Assembly (NCBI GenBank): GCA_965652565.1
Contig: CBFGWL010000005.1
Location: 1-64,000 of the forward strand
Reading direction: 5' to 3'
DNA: 64,000 nucleotides
Source of the DNA: RSA11 sp965652565
Lineage (GTDB): Bacteria; Actinomycetota; Thermoleophilia; Solirubrobacterales; 70-9
A program made the translations under genes and the position numbers. Below the pieces are notes generated by a model. It ran no database searches. It saw nothing but the letters and a program-made list of their open reading frames with translations, and was not told the DNA's origin. Position 1 is the stretch's first letter. Each line of letters starts with the position of its first letter. Below, in pieces: positions 20,352-28,627 of the stretch.

Positions 20352-20413
20352 CCTTTCGTGACGTTTCGCCCAGGCGGGCGGCGAGCCGGCCACACGCTGG
20401 GTGGTTAGTTGCG
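20352..20413 (+). repeat. 62-bp repeat, copy B
   Basis: About 84% identical to copy C without gaps; the final 24 bases are identical in all copies. It ends eight bases before the stop codon of the minus-strand hydrolase and 70 bases after the monooxygenase stop. ACCAC/GTGGT-type arms around the core could form a short hairpin in copies A and C (GCCAC in B). Confidence 0.85.
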
Positions 20414-20421
20414 CGTGCGGG

Positions 20422-22212
20422 CTAGCGGCGCGCGACGCGCTCGCAGCTCGCGTGCGCCTCGCCCTTGCGGTCGACGATCGCGCGATCGCGGCCCGGGCCG
20501 CAGTGCAGCTTGTCGCGCCCCTTGCCGCCGATCAGGACGTCGTTGCCCTTACCGCCGTACAGGCAGTCGTCGCCGCCGCGACCCGCGAGGCGGTCGTCGC
20601 CGCCCAGCCCGCGGATCGAGTCGCCGGCGGCGGTGGGCGGCAGGGTCTTGGGGGTGTCGCGGCGCGGCGTGCCGCGCTGGGGCAGCGCGCACGGCTCGGC
20701 GGGGACGGATTCGGGCCCGGGGCGATAGGCGTCCGCCACCATCGAGTAAGGCTCGGAACCGCCGTCGGGCTTCATCGGCTTGCACCCCGACCGCATGTCA
20801 TCGCACTCGAGTCGCCTGCCGTTCGGCGCGGTGAGCGCGTAGCGGGAGCGCAGGTAGAACGAGAGCAGGTTGCCGTCGCGGTTGAGATCCACGGCGCGGC
20901 CCGGCGCGTCGTCGAGCCACCGGTCGGTGAGCAGGCGCCGCTGTGCCTCCCGCGCACACGCCTTCGGCCGGGGCGCCCCGGGGCACTTCACGTAGCGGTC
21001 GAACCAGGCGGTCGTGTACCAGGCGACCATGTCCGTGCCGCGCAGCGTCGCGAGGCCGAGCGGCACCGTCGCCACGGTCCCCGGGATGAAGGCTGACTCC
21101 TCGTGCGTGCCACCGCGGATGTTCACCTGCATCGAGTCGACGCCGGCGTTGCGGTAGGCGGCGAACCCGGCGTTCGAGCTCTCCGGATCGGGCGCGCGCA
21201 GGTGGGGGGTGGGCGCGATCCCGTAATCATTCGAGACGCCCAGCGCCGGCTTCGTGATCGGCGCGGCCCGGCGCGACGCGTGCGCGGAGGCGCATTTGGA
21301 GATCCCATCGCGCGGCGCGCTCAAGTTGTCCCAGGCAGCGATCGCGTCCACCCGCGGGTCCTTCTGGCCAACGAACGAGACCGCCGACGCGCCCATCGAG
21401 TGGCCCGCGATGCCGATGCGGGAGGAATCGACGAGGCGCCAGAGCGGGTTGAAGCCGGCGTTCAGGCCCTGCTCCACGCGGCGCTGCTGCTTCTCGGCGT
21501 GGCTCGTGCCGGTCTCGCAGCTCAGCCGCGGCTTGTACGGGCGCTTCTTCGTCGAGAGCAGGAAGTCGAGCGCGTCCTCGGTGCCGTCCACGAAGTTCTG
21601 CGGCTGCTGCGCGGGCACGCCCTCGAGCAGGTCGGGAGCCACGCCGAGCGAGTCAGAGCGGCCTTGCCCCTGCACGTCGTAGGTGAGCACGACGTACCCG
21701 TGGCGGGCGAGCGTCGCCGCGGTGCCCCAGTAGAGCTGCTCGGGCGCCTGCACCGAGCCGGTCGTGATCACGACCCCCGGCCTTCTGGCCGGCCCGTGCT
21801 CGGTCGCCCAGACGTGCCCGGAGATTGTCGCCCCGTTGCGCGCCGTGTAGAGCACGGGCTCCACGCGCCCCGTCGTGCCGTCCCAGTCGTAGAAGCGCAG
21901 ATCGCCGCCGCACTCGCCGATCAGATGCACGCAGACCGTGATCGGGCCGTTCACCCCGTCCTTCTCGTTCAGGACGCGCTCGGGGTCGCGCAGCAGGATC
22001 TCGGCGAGCGACGCGGGGCCCTCGACCGCCTGCTTGATCAGCCGCTGTTGAAACTCCGGCGAGAGCGTGATGTGGATCTCGCGCTCCAGCGTCTTCGCGA
22101 AGTTCTTGGCCTCGAGCGCCGGGTCGAACGCCGCCGCGTTCGCGGGCGCCATCGCGAGCAGGACGCCGAGTGCGCCCAGCGCGCAGGCGATGCCCCTCAG
22201 CTTGCGGACCAC
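20422..22212 (-). CDS. Secreted alpha/beta hydrolase with RTX-like repeats
   Basis: A 596-residue exported hydrolase. The signal peptide runs to about residue 26 (hydrophobic ACALGALGVLLAMAP, then ANA-AAF). The hydrolase core has the nucleophile elbow GHSMG (Ser272), followed by blocks like those of CocE-type or platelet-activating-factor-type esterases. Residues 535-569 contain nonapeptide repeats of the GGxGxDxLx kind (LYGGKGNDV, LIGGKGRDK), the calcium-binding RTX pattern. I start at GTG 22212 because GATAAT (22220-22225) sits seven bases upstream on this strand; ATG 22266 is the alternative. It is bounded by direct repeats B and C. The substrate is unknown. Confidence 0.82.
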   Translation of the reverse strand: MVRKLRGIACALGALGVLLAMAPANAAAFDPALEAKNFAKTLEREIHITLSPEFQQRLIKQAVEGPASLAEILLRDPERVLNEKDGVNGPITVCVHLIGECGGDLRFYDWDGTTGRVEPVLYTARNGATISGHVWATEHGPARRPGVVITTGSVQAPEQLYWGTAATLARHGYVVLTYDVQGQGRSDSLGVAPDLLEGVPAQQPQNFVDGTEDALDFLLSTKKRPYKPRLSCETGTSHAEKQQRRVEQGLNAGFNPLWRLVDSSRIGIAGHSMGASAVSFVGQKDPRVDAIAAWDNLSAPRDGISKCASAHASRRAAPITKPALGVSNDYGIAPTPHLRAPDPESSNAGFAAYRNAGVDSMQVNIRGGTHEESAFIPGTVATVPLGLATLRGTDMVAWYTTAWFDRYVKCPGAPRPKACAREAQRRLLTDRWLDDAPGRAVDLNRDGNLLSFYLRSRYALTAPNGRRLECDDMRSGCKPMKPDGGSEPYSMVADAYRPGPESVPAEPCALPQRGTPRRDTPKTLPPTAAGDSIRGLGGDDRLAGRGGDDCLYGGKGNDVLIGGKGRDKLHCGPGRDRAIVDRKGEAHASCERVARR

Positions 22213-22282
22213 GGCGCGGATTATCCGCCGCCGCTCGGCCCCGCGCGCCACTCGGCCCGATGCCATCGCCCCCGGCCGCGCG

Positions 22283-22344
22283 TCTTTCGTCACATTTCGG
22301 TCGGGCGGGCGCCGAGTCGACCACACGCTGGGTGGTTAGTTGCG
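22283..22344 (+). repeat. 62-bp repeat, copy C
   Basis: Third copy, in direct orientation to B and 1.9 kb from it. It starts 71 bases upstream of the hydrolase start codon and lies 48 bases before radA. It marks the right edge of the clpC-radA insertion. Confidence 0.85.
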
Positions 22345-22392
22345 GGGGTGGGGCGGGGTGACGTCGGGTGGGGTTCGTAACGTGGACCCTCG

Positions 22393-23784
22393 ATGGCGCG
22401 GCGCGACACCTCCTACATCTGCCAGTCCTGCGGGCACGAGTCGCTGCGCTGGGCGGGCCAGTGCCCGGGGTGCGGCGAGTGGAACACGCTCGTCGAGACC
22501 CCCAAGCCGCAGGCGCCGCCGGCGGGCGCCCGCGGCGGCGCTCGAGCGAGCAAGGGCAAGGCCGGCAGGCCGGTGCCGCTGCGCGACGTCTCCACGCCCG
22601 AGGTCGAGCGCCTGCGCACCGGGATCGGCGAGCTCGACCGTGTGCTCGGCGGCGGCTTGGTGCCGGGCTCGATCATCCTGCTCGGCGGCTCGCCGGGGAT
22701 CGGCAAGTCGACGCTCACCGGGATGGCCCTGGGCAACCTCACCGGCGCCGGCAAGCGCACGCTCTACGTCTCGGGCGAGGAGTCCGCGGCGCAGGTGCGC
22801 ATGCGCGCCCAGCGCCTCGGCGAGGCGGCGCTCGCCGTGCCCGCGCTCGCCGAGACCTCGCTCGAGACCGTCCTCGCCACGCTGGAGGCGGAGCGGCCCG
22901 AGGCCTGCGTGATCGACTCCATCCAGACGCTGCACGCCGAGGGCATGAGCGGCGCCCCCGGCTCAGTGGGCCAGGTGCGCGAGGCCGCCAACGCGATCCT
23001 CGAGGTGGCGAAGCGCATCGACTGCGCGGTGATCCTCGTCGGCCACGTGACCAAGGAGGGCGCGGTCGCCGGGCCGCGCGTGCTCGAGCACCTCGTCGAC
23101 TGCGTGCTGCTTTTCGAGGGCGAGCGCGAGCGCAGCTTCCGCACGCTGCGCGCGCTCAAGAACCGCTTCGGCGCCACGAGCGAGGTGGGCGTCTTCGAGA
23201 TGCGCGACGGCGGCCTCGTCGAGGTGGAGGACCCCTCCGCCCGCTTCGTCGGCGAGGCGAGCAGCGCCCCCGGGTCGTGCGTGCTGTGTTCCATGGAGGG
23301 CACGCGCCCGCTGCTGGTCGAGGTGCAGGCGCTGGTGGCGCCGACCGAGATCGTCCCGCCGCGCCGCGTCGCCAACGGCGTCGACCGCAACCGGCTCGCG
23401 ATGGTGCTCGCGGTGCTCGTGCGCAACGGCGGCCCCGCGCTCGCGAGCGCCGACGTGTTCGTGAGCGTCGCGGGCGGCGTGCGCATCGACGAGCCCGGCG
23501 CCGACCTCGCCGTCGCGCTCGCGGTCGCTTCCGCGCACAAGGGCGAGCCGCTCGCCGACGCCGAGGGCCGGCCGCTCGCCTGCTTCGGCGAGGTGGGGCT
23601 CACCGGCGAGCTGCGCAGCGTCGCGCACGCCGAGCGCCGCATCGGCGAGGCGCGCAAGTTCGGACTGGGCCCGGTGCTCGCCCCGCCGCCCGTCGAGGCG
23701 ATCCCGGGGCTCGCGCCACAGGCGACGCTTCGTGATGCCCTGCGCGCGGCGCTGGGCCGCGCGCCGAAGCGCGCCGCCGCCTGA
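22393..23784 (+). CDS. radA: DNA repair protein RadA
   Basis: RecA-like branch-migration helicase in recombination. The N-terminal C4 zinc finger (CQSCGHESLRWAGQCPGCGEW) is followed by the ATPase with Walker A GGSPGIGKST. The RadA-specific KNRFG motif comes next, and then a Lon-protease-like C-terminal domain (about residues 270-463). 463 residues, normal. ATG start; TAACGT (22378-22383) nine bases ahead fits a leaderless promoter. In Bacillus it directly follows clpC; here 3.9 kb intervene. Confidence 0.96.
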   Translation: MARRDTSYICQSCGHESLRWAGQCPGCGEWNTLVETPKPQAPPAGARGGARASKGKAGRPVPLRDVSTPEVERLRTGIGELDRVLGGGLVPGSIILLGGSPGIGKSTLTGMALGNLTGAGKRTLYVSGEESAAQVRMRAQRLGEAALAVPALAETSLETVLATLEAERPEACVIDSIQTLHAEGMSGAPGSVGQVREAANAILEVAKRIDCAVILVGHVTKEGAVAGPRVLEHLVDCVLLFEGERERSFRTLRALKNRFGATSEVGVFEMRDGGLVEVEDPSARFVGEASSAPGSCVLCSMEGTRPLLVEVQALVAPTEIVPPRRVANGVDRNRLAMVLAVLVRNGGPALASADVFVSVAGGVRIDEPGADLAVALAVASAHKGEPLADAEGRPLACFGEVGLTGELRSVAHAERRIGEARKFGLGPVLAPPPVEAIPGLAPQATLRDALRAALGRAPKRAAA

Positions 23785-23838
23785 TCGGCAGGGGCGACTG
23801 GCGCATCCCGGCGGCACGCCGCCTACGATCGCCGCTGG

Positions 23839-26085
23839 GTGAAGGGGAAGGCACGCGGAGAGATGCGCGGCGGGCTGCGCCGCTCGGCGACGCTGGTCGC
23901 GGCGCTCGCCCTTGCCCTCGTCTGCGCCGCGCTCGCCGCGCACGCCCAAGCGGCGCCCACCGATCCCAAGATCAAGGTGCTCTCCAACCGCGCGGATCTG
24001 ATCTCGGGCGGCGACGCCCTGCTCGAGGTCAAGGTCCCGAAGGGCGTGCGCCCGGCCGCGATCACCGTGCGCCTGAACGGCCGGAACGTCACGAGGCGCT
24101 TCGCCGTGCGCCCGAACGGCCGCTTCCAGGGCCTGCTCAAGGGCCTTCGCAACGGCAAGAACGTGGTCAGCGCGAAGGCCCCCGGCGGCCGTGCGGACCG
24201 CCTGCGGATCCGCAACCACCCCAACGGCGGGCCGGTGTTCTCCGGCCCGCAGGTGAAGCCCTGGCGCTGTCAGGCGGGCGCCGTCGACCGCAAGTGCAAC
24301 CAGCCGGCGAGCTACGGGTTCCTCTACCGCTCCACGAACCCGCTCAAGCCCGGCTTCCAGCCGTACGACCCGAAAAGCCCGCCCGCCGACGTCGCGACGA
24401 CCACGACGGACGAGGGCCGCACCGTGCCGTTCATCGTCCGCGTCGAGACCGGCTACCAGAACCGCGACCAGTACCGGATCGCGACGCTGTTCGAGCCGGG
24501 GAAGAAGTGGCGCCCCTGGAAGCCTCAGCGCGGCTGGAACCGGAAGCTGCTCATCACCCACGGGGCCAGCTGCGGCGTCACCTACGGGGCCGGGTCGGCA
24601 CCCGACGTGCTCAACGAGACGGCCCTCGCGCGCGGCTTCGCGGTGATGTCGACGGCCCTCAACAACGCGGGGCACAACTGCAACATCGCCACGCAGGCAG
24701 AGTCGCTCGTGATGGCGAAGGAGCGCGTGGTCGAGAAGTACGGGCCGATCCGCTACACGATCGGGACCGGCTGCTCCGGCGGCTCGCTCACCCAGCAGCA
24801 GGTCGCCAACGCCTATCCGGGCATCTACCAGGGGATCCTGCCGCAGTGCTCGTACCCCGACGCGCTCTCCACGGGCACGCAGTTCGCCGACTACCACCTG
24901 CTGCGCAACTACTTCGAGGATCTGCCCGCGCGCCTGCTCGAGCTCTGGACTCCGCTGCATTGGAGCCTGGTCGAGGGTCACCTCTCGCACGTGAACGCGA
25001 TCCTCGCCGACGAGGCGTTCTTCAAGACCGCGACCGCCCCCGGCGGCGACTGCGTGCCGGCGGACCGGGTCTACCATCCGCAGAGCAACCCGGGCGGCGT
25101 GCGCTGCAGCATCCTCGACTACATGATCAACGTCTTCGGGCCGCGGCCGAAGCGCGTGTGGAGCCCGATGGAGAAGGCAGCCGGCCGCGGCTTCGCCGGC
25201 ATGCCGCTGGGCAACGTCGGCGTGCAGTACGGCCTCGGCGCGCTGCGCTCGGGCGGCATCACCAAGGAGCAGTTCGTCGCGCTCAACGAGGACATCGGCG
25301 GGCTCGACGTCGACATCAACCCGATCCCCGAGCGCACGACCGGCGACCGCCGTGCGCTGCGCAACGTCTACCGCTCCGGGGCCGTGAACATGGCGAACAA
25401 CCTGGACGAGGTCGCCATCATCGACCTGCGCGGCCCGGACCCGGCGATCGCCCACGACGCCTTCCGCTCCTGGGCGCTGCGCGCCCGGCTCGAGGAGCAG
25501 CACGGCCACTTCCGCAACCACGTGATCTGGTTCGGCCTCGTGCCCCTGCTCGGCGATCTGGCGTACGCGGACGAGGCGCTGATCGCGATGGATCGCTGGC
25601 TCGCGGCGGTCGAGAGGGACCGCTCGGACCGGCCGCTCGCGCGCAAGATCGTCACCAACCGCCCCGAGGATCTGCGCGACCGTTGCGCGCAGATCGACCT
25701 GCTCGAGGTGGTCGAGCTGCCGATCGTCGGCAAGGTCTGCGAGCTCGGGTTGCTCCAGACGCGTTACGGGACGCCGCGCACGGTCGCGGGCGAGGACATC
25801 ACCACCGACGTCCAGGCCTGCCGGCTCAAGCCTCTGCGCCGCCAGGACTACTACCCGATCTCGTTCACGGACTCCCAGTGGCAGCGCCTGCGCCGGACCT
25901 TCCCGGACGGCGTATGCGACTTCTCCAAGCCGGGCATCGGCCAGCGTGACACGATCCCGTGGCTCACCTACCAGCGCAAGGACGGCCGCGTGGTCTACGG
26001 CGGCAAGCGCCTCGGCGCGGCGCCGCGGGGCTCCGGGGTTGGGTGGGCCAGCGGCCCGTTCCGAGGCTGGACGAGCGCTCGCTGA
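23839..26085 (+). CDS. Secreted DUF6351-type protein, hydrolase-like
   Basis: A 748-residue exported protein resembling the DUF6351 family known from Thermoleophilia and relatives; the function is not established. The signal peptide spans about residues 9-38 (ATLVAALALALVCAALAAHA). Residues 45-130 look like a beta-sandwich domain. The rest has an alpha/beta-hydrolase flavour: LLITHGASCG, then GTGCSGGS with Ser313 in a nucleophile-elbow-like context, and several cysteines suitable for disulfides. GTG start with TACGAT (23824-23829) nine bases ahead; ATG 23863 is the alternative. It separates radA from disA. Confidence 0.75.
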   Translation: MKGKARGEMRGGLRRSATLVAALALALVCAALAAHAQAAPTDPKIKVLSNRADLISGGDALLEVKVPKGVRPAAITVRLNGRNVTRRFAVRPNGRFQGLLKGLRNGKNVVSAKAPGGRADRLRIRNHPNGGPVFSGPQVKPWRCQAGAVDRKCNQPASYGFLYRSTNPLKPGFQPYDPKSPPADVATTTTDEGRTVPFIVRVETGYQNRDQYRIATLFEPGKKWRPWKPQRGWNRKLLITHGASCGVTYGAGSAPDVLNETALARGFAVMSTALNNAGHNCNIATQAESLVMAKERVVEKYGPIRYTIGTGCSGGSLTQQQVANAYPGIYQGILPQCSYPDALSTGTQFADYHLLRNYFEDLPARLLELWTPLHWSLVEGHLSHVNAILADEAFFKTATAPGGDCVPADRVYHPQSNPGGVRCSILDYMINVFGPRPKRVWSPMEKAAGRGFAGMPLGNVGVQYGLGALRSGGITKEQFVALNEDIGGLDVDINPIPERTTGDRRALRNVYRSGAVNMANNLDEVAIIDLRGPDPAIAHDAFRSWALRARLEEQHGHFRNHVIWFGLVPLLGDLAYADEALIAMDRWLAAVERDRSDRPLARKIVTNRPEDLRDRCAQIDLLEVVELPIVGKVCELGLLQTRYGTPRTVAGEDITTDVQACRLKPLRRQDYYPISFTDSQWQRLRRTFPDGVCDFSKPGIGQRDTIPWLTYQRKDGRVVYGGKRLGAAPRGSGVGWASGPFRGWTSAR

Positions 26086-26092
26086 GCGCGGG

Positions 26093-26112
26093 TTCGGCTT
26101 GACAAAGCCGAA
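26093..26112 (+). terminator. Perfect inverted repeat upstream of disA
   Basis: TTCGGCTT and AAGCCGAA flank GACA, giving an eight-bp stem just after the DUF6351 stop. The right end of the left arm plus the loop spell TTGACA (26099-26104), a perfect -35 hexamer, so this may be an operator-overlapped promoter rather than, or as well as, a terminator. The downstream -10 match is poor. Confidence 0.4.
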
Positions 26113-26169
26113 TCCGACCTGTCCAGTGCGAATTGCGGCTGCAAGCGCTTAAGAGTTCTTTATGTCACC

Positions 26170-27282
26170 ATGAATGACGTCATGGCGATGCCTAATGAAC
26201 GCAAGGAGTTGGAGGCACGCCAGGACCCTAGATTGCTGCGCGCGCTCGATACCGTCGCGCCGGGCACCCCGCTCCGCGAAGGCATCGACAACATCATTCA
26301 CGCGCGCACGGGCGGGCTGATCTTGATCGCGGAGGCCGATGAGGTCTCGTTCATGTTCTCGGGCGGCATCCGCCTGGACGTCGATTACTCGCCGGCGCTG
26401 CTCTACCAGCTCGCGAAGATGGACGGGGCGATCGTCCTCGACCCGGAGACGCTGCGGATCTGCTGGGCGAACGTCCAGCTCATGCCGGACCCGACGATCC
26501 TCTCGATGGAGACCGGCACGCGTCACCGCACCGCCGAACGCGTCTCCAAGCAGTCGAAGGCGCTCGTCGTGGCGATCTCGCAGCGCCGGGACGTCGTCTC
26601 GCTCTACGTCGAGGGCATCAAGTACATCCTCGAGGACATCTCGACGGTGCTTTCGAAGGCGAACCAGGGTCTCGCGACGCTCGAGAAGTACCGGGCCCGC
26701 CTCGACCGCGTCTCCTCGCGCCTGACCGCGCTCGAGTTCGCGGGCAGCGCCACGCTCTACGACGTGCTCTCGGTGCTGCAGCGCGCCGAGCTGGTGACGC
26801 GCATGGCCGTCGAGGTCGAGCGCTACATCATCGAGCTCGGCAGCGAGGGGCGCCTGATCGAGATGCAGCTCGACGAGCTCGTCGTCGGGGTGATCTCCGA
26901 TCGCTCCGCGCTGGTGCGCGACTACGCCACGTTCACCGGCGAGCGCGAACTCGAGGAGGCGATGGCACAGATCAGCGCGCTCGACCACCAGGAGCTGCTC
27001 GATTTCGGCCGCCTCGCCGAGCTCCTGGGCTACGACCGCAAGACCAACTCCTTTGACTTCCCTGTAACGCCGCGGGGTCTTCGCGCGCTCTCGCGCGTGC
27101 CGAGGCTCCCTCGCCTGGTGGCCCAGAAGGTCGTCGATCATTTCGGCGATCTCGAGGCCATCCTTGCCGCGTCGGACTCCGACATCGGAGACGTGCCGGG
27201 GGTGGGGGAGGCTCGCGCGCAGGAGATTCGCGAGGGGCTCCGCCGGCTCCAAGAGGTCGACCTCGTCGACCGGTACCAGTGA
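26170..27282 (+). CDS. disA: Diadenylate cyclase DisA, DNA integrity scanner
   Basis: Makes cyclic di-AMP from two ATP and scans for branched DNA. The DAC domain has the catalytic DGA at residues 85-87 (KMDGAIVLD) and RHRTAE at 118-123. A helical spine follows. A C-terminal helix-hairpin-helix DNA-binding region (FGDLEAILAASDSDIGDVPGVGEARA) completes the 370-residue architecture, so it is full length. ATG start. carD follows after 48 bases; radA-disA-carD-ispD resembles the radA-disA-ispD order of other Gram-positives. Confidence 0.96.
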   Translation: MNDVMAMPNERKELEARQDPRLLRALDTVAPGTPLREGIDNIIHARTGGLILIAEADEVSFMFSGGIRLDVDYSPALLYQLAKMDGAIVLDPETLRICWANVQLMPDPTILSMETGTRHRTAERVSKQSKALVVAISQRRDVVSLYVEGIKYILEDISTVLSKANQGLATLEKYRARLDRVSSRLTALEFAGSATLYDVLSVLQRAELVTRMAVEVERYIIELGSEGRLIEMQLDELVVGVISDRSALVRDYATFTGERELEEAMAQISALDHQELLDFGRLAELLGYDRKTNSFDFPVTPRGLRALSRVPRLPRLVAQKVVDHFGDLEAILAASDSDIGDVPGVGEARAQEIREGLRRLQEVDLVDRYQ

Positions 27283-27290
27283 TGCAAACG

Positions 27291-27312
27291 GACGGCCCCC
27301 GGGGGCGCCGTC
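27291..27312 (+). promoter_or_regulatory. Hairpin just upstream of the carD ribosome binding site
   Basis: GACGGC (27291-27296) pairs with GCCGTC (27307-27312) around a C/G-rich loop, between the disA stop and the carD Shine-Dalgarno. It could separate disA and carD expression or modulate carD translation. Confidence 0.35.
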
Positions 27313-27317
27313 GATCT

Positions 27318-27324
27318 AAGGAGG
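27318..27324 (+). promoter_or_regulatory. Shine-Dalgarno AAGGAGG that fixes the carD start
   Basis: A perfect AAGGAGG with a six-base spacer to ATT 27331. No ATG, GTG or TTG occurs in the carD frame between the upstream in-frame stop (27280-27282) and position 27439, so this site points to initiation at ATT. Confidence 0.7.
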
Positions 27325-27330
27325 ACGCTC

Positions 27331-27894
27331 ATTCCTGAAGTAGCTACGGATGAATCGGTAGACCTGGACGACCTGGAGGCGGGAGCCTGCGACTTCGACG
27401 CCGGGGACCACGTCGTCTACCCGCACCACGGGGCAGGAGTGGTGCTCAAGAAGGAAACGCGCGAGCTGCTCGGCGAGGAGCGCGAGTACCTGACCATCAA
27501 GATCCTGCACAACGACATGACCGTGATGGTCCCCTGCGAGAACGCCGGCCGCGCGGGCCTGCGCCGGGTGATCGATCCCGAGCAGGTGCAGAAGGTCATC
27601 GACGTGCTCACCGGTGAGCTCTCGGAGATGCCGAAGAACTGGAATCGCCGGTTCAAGTACAACCGCGAGAAGATCAAGACCGGCGACGTGTTCGAGATCG
27701 CCGAGGTCGTGCGCAACCTCGCCATCCGGGAGATGGAGAAGGGCCTCTCCACCGGCGAGAAGCAGATGTACACGCGCGCGAAGAAGATCCTCGCGTCGGA
27801 GTTCATGTACGCCCTCGAGAAGGACGAAGAGGGTGCGGAGGAGTACATCGACAACCTCCTCCAGGAGCGCTTCGGTTCCACCGCGGCCGCTTAG
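27331..27894 (+). CDS. carD: CarD/CdnL-type RNA polymerase-binding regulator, ATT start
   Basis: About 187 residues. The N-terminal RNA polymerase-interaction domain (FDAGDHVVYPHHGAGVV) is followed by a helical C-terminal domain (SGEKQMYTRAKKILASEF type). CarD stabilises open complexes at promoters. A conventional start at GTG 27439 would delete the first strands of the polymerase-binding domain. Reading upstream continues PEVATDESVDLDDLEAGA back to ATT 27331, preceded at six bases by AAGGAGG. So I infer a rare ATT initiator and an acidic N-terminal extension of about 24 residues. The 3' end overlaps ispD. Confidence 0.88.
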   Translation: MPEVATDESVDLDDLEAGACDFDAGDHVVYPHHGAGVVLKKETRELLGEEREYLTIKILHNDMTVMVPCENAGRAGLRRVIDPEQVQKVIDVLTGELSEMPKNWNRRFKYNREKIKTGDVFEIAEVVRNLAIREMEKGLSTGEKQMYTRAKKILASEFMYALEKDEEGAEEYIDNLLQERFGSTAAA

Positions 27895-28588
27895 CGGTAC
27901 GCGAGCAACTGCCGTCATCGCGGCCGCCGGCTCCGGCACTCGCCTGGGAGCCGGCGGCCCGAAGGCGCTCGTCCCGGTCGGCGGACGGCCGCTGATCGCC
28001 TGGTCGCTCGACGCGCTGCGGCGCGCCGCAGCGATCGAGTCGATCGTGGTCGCGGCGCCGCCGGGCCGCGAGGACGAGCTCCGGGAGCTCGCGGGCGGCG
28101 ACGTCGCCGTCGTGCCCGGGGGCGACTCGCGCTCGGAATCCGTCGCGCTCGCCGTCGGCGCTGCCGACTCCGAGCTCGTCGTCGTCCACGACGCCGCCCG
28201 CCCGCTCGCCTCGCCCGAGCTCTTCGACGGCATCGTCGCCGCGCTCGCGCAGGACGCCGAGCTCGCGGGGCTGGTCGCGGCGGCGCCCGTGACCGACACG
28301 ATCAAGCGCTGCGCGGGCGACGCACTCGAAGTCGTCGAGACGCCCGATCGCAGCGAGCTGTGGGCGATCCAGACGCCGCAGGCATTCCGAGCCGAGGCGC
28401 TGCGCAGCGCGCTCGACGCCCCGCCCGAGCGCCTCGCCACCGCGACGGACGACGCCAGCCTCGTCGAGGCCGCCGGTGGGCGCGTACGCGTCTATCCGGT
28501 TGCTGATCCCAACCCAAAGCTCACCAGGCCCGCCGACCGGGTGGTGATCGAAGCACTGCTCGCCGAACGCGAGCCGCTGGCGCGCTGA
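27833..28588 (+). CDS. ispD: 2-C-methyl-D-erythritol 4-phosphate cytidylyltransferase
   Basis: Third step of the MEP isoprenoid pathway. Conserved blocks: AAAGSGTRLGAGGPKALVPV (CTP-binding glycine-rich loop and the lysine), VHDAARPL, APVTDTIKR and TPQAFR. About 251 residues. No standard start lies near the usual N-terminus. The closest is GTG 27833, with AAGGA eight bases before it, which overlaps carD by 62 bases and gives a 25-residue Ser/Arg-rich lead. Initiation at a rare codon nearer 27899 is possible. It acts with ispF, located 1.2 kb on. Confidence 0.88.
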   Translation: MRRSTSTTSSRSASVPPRPLSGTRATAVIAAAGSGTRLGAGGPKALVPVGGRPLIAWSLDALRRAAAIESIVVAAPPGREDELRELAGGDVAVVPGGDSRSESVALAVGAADSELVVVHDAARPLASPELFDGIVAALAQDAELAGLVAAAPVTDTIKRCAGDALEVVETPDRSELWAIQTPQAFRAEALRSALDAPPERLATATDDASLVEAAGGRVRVYPVADPNPKLTRPADRVVIEALLAEREPLAR

Positions 28589-28627
28589 CGCCCGTCTTGC
28601 GCGGGGCTAGGGTCGCGGCTATGCAAC

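Noticed and set aside
22963..25521. Long minus-strand frame across radA and the DUF6351 gene
   Set aside because: It spans two real plus-strand genes and shows only antisense composition.
27350..27361. ATG 27350 as the carD start
   Set aside because: It is out of frame and meets a stop codon after three codons.
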